Source of the DNA: Linnemannia hyalina
Taxonomy: Eukaryota; Mortierellomycota; Mortierellomycetes; Mortierellales; Mortierellaceae
Assembly: GCA_019671135.1 (NCBI GenBank)
Contig: JAHRHY010000003.1
Coordinates: forward strand, 1-64,000
Reading direction: 5' to 3'
Length of the DNA stretch: 64,000 nt
Shown: positions 63,620 to 64,000 of the stretch, piece after piece
Layout: every line of letters starts with the position of its first letter
Numbering within the stretch: position 1 is the first letter of the stretch
Made by a program: the position numbers and the translations under genes
The notes under the pieces: generated by a model
Database searches by the model: none
Told to the model about the DNA's origin: nothing
Seen by the model: the letters and a program-made list of their open reading frames with translations, nothing else

Positions 63620-64000
63620 GATGAATTTGCACGTTGCACTCCTTTAGCAAACAGCTAAGATTGGTAGCCAATCGCCTCTTCACTAGGGCGGGTAAAAGGA
63701 GAAACCACCGTGCGGTGATGTTTTCTTCGCCACCTGCTCTGCCGCTTCCCACCTTCAAAAAAATACTAAAGTCGACTTATCCACTAGCGTTTCCAGTAGC
63801 AGAGGGAAGGTTCTGAGAAGAATATTATGCGCACTTTCCTCTTCCACCTGCACACACAGCTAAACTTTAAATCGCCATAGCTCTAGGAGTGCAGTGAGGA
63901 GAGTCATTGGCACCTATATCTTCTACTTTGCTGTTGAGATGCAACGTGCCTTCGCTGAGGTTAATGGAGATGCTTGTTGATCTGAGTTTTCCTGATTAAC
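63542..64000. other. Right edge: (AG)n run and spacer
   Basis: Upstream side of the decayed membrane-protein gene with an AG microsatellite at 63586-63614. No gene seen to the end of the window. Confidence 0.6.

Noticed and set aside
1..64000. CRISPR arrays, tRNA or rRNA genes, bacterial-type operons
   Set aside because: Regularly spaced repeats, tRNA B-box-like GGTTCGAATCC contexts with a fitting cloverleaf, and conserved rRNA words were looked for by eye and not found; a dedicated tRNA or rRNA scan was not possible.

Overview
The window looks like a gene-poor, pseudogene-rich stretch of a filamentous fungal nuclear genome. The closest fit I can offer from memory of the protein families is Mortierellomycota (Mortierella/Linnemannia-like). 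The reasons are frequent short GT-AG introns, pyrimidine-rich promoters, long intronless NACHT/pentapeptide/WD40 genes, kelch-type membrane proteins and amplified FAD monooxygenases. The lineage is an inference. No rRNA, tRNA, CRISPR array or bacterial operon structure was seen.

The dominant feature is a module of about 7.5-7.9 kb present three times: module A (about 4758-12630, reversed), module B (about 32238-40068, forward) and module C (about 43500-51010, forward). Each holds about 1.4-1.6 kb of upstream sequence, one intact intronless 1781-1796-residue STAND NTPase (helical N-terminal region, NACHT with GDSGAGKS at 649-656, pentapeptide repeats, 14 WD40 repeats), and a broken convergent gene of unknown family just past its stop. 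Bases 1-215 match the upstream part of the module, so a fourth copy probably lies to the left. B and C share a 1196-bp tract in which I saw no mismatch, between diverged flanks; this points to recent gene conversion.

A second amplified family is an FAD-dependent aromatic monooxygenase. There are three intact eight-exon genes (28649-30914, 52286-54472, 55279-57432, all minus), each with conserved 17-nt and 11-nt microexons, and two relics (about 51180-51755 and 57880-58345). Thus both amplified families occupy two separated parts of the window.

Single-copy intact genes between modules A and B are a p24/EMP24-GP25L cargo receptor (13860-14765), a Kv-beta-like aldo-keto reductase (15260-16657), a type-B carboxylesterase (17510-19350) and an alpha/beta hydrolase (23099-24980). 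The right end has an NmrA-like Rossmann protein (59748-60677) and a four-helix membrane protein (61384-61968) with a decayed paralogue (63110-63541).

Decayed genes are common: a kelch-repeat membrane protein (560-2947), a monocarboxylate-type MFS transporter (3170-4390), a possible F-box/LRR gene (25688-26640) and an Old Yellow Enzyme-type oxidoreductase (about 41680-43064). The NACHT genes stay open over 5.4 kb amid this decay, which suggests they are selected. A working reading is a small NLR-like recognition-gene cluster expanding by segmental duplication and homogenised by gene conversion. A 62-bp hairpin flanked by 9-bp direct repeats (59224-59303) is a likely miniature transposable element.
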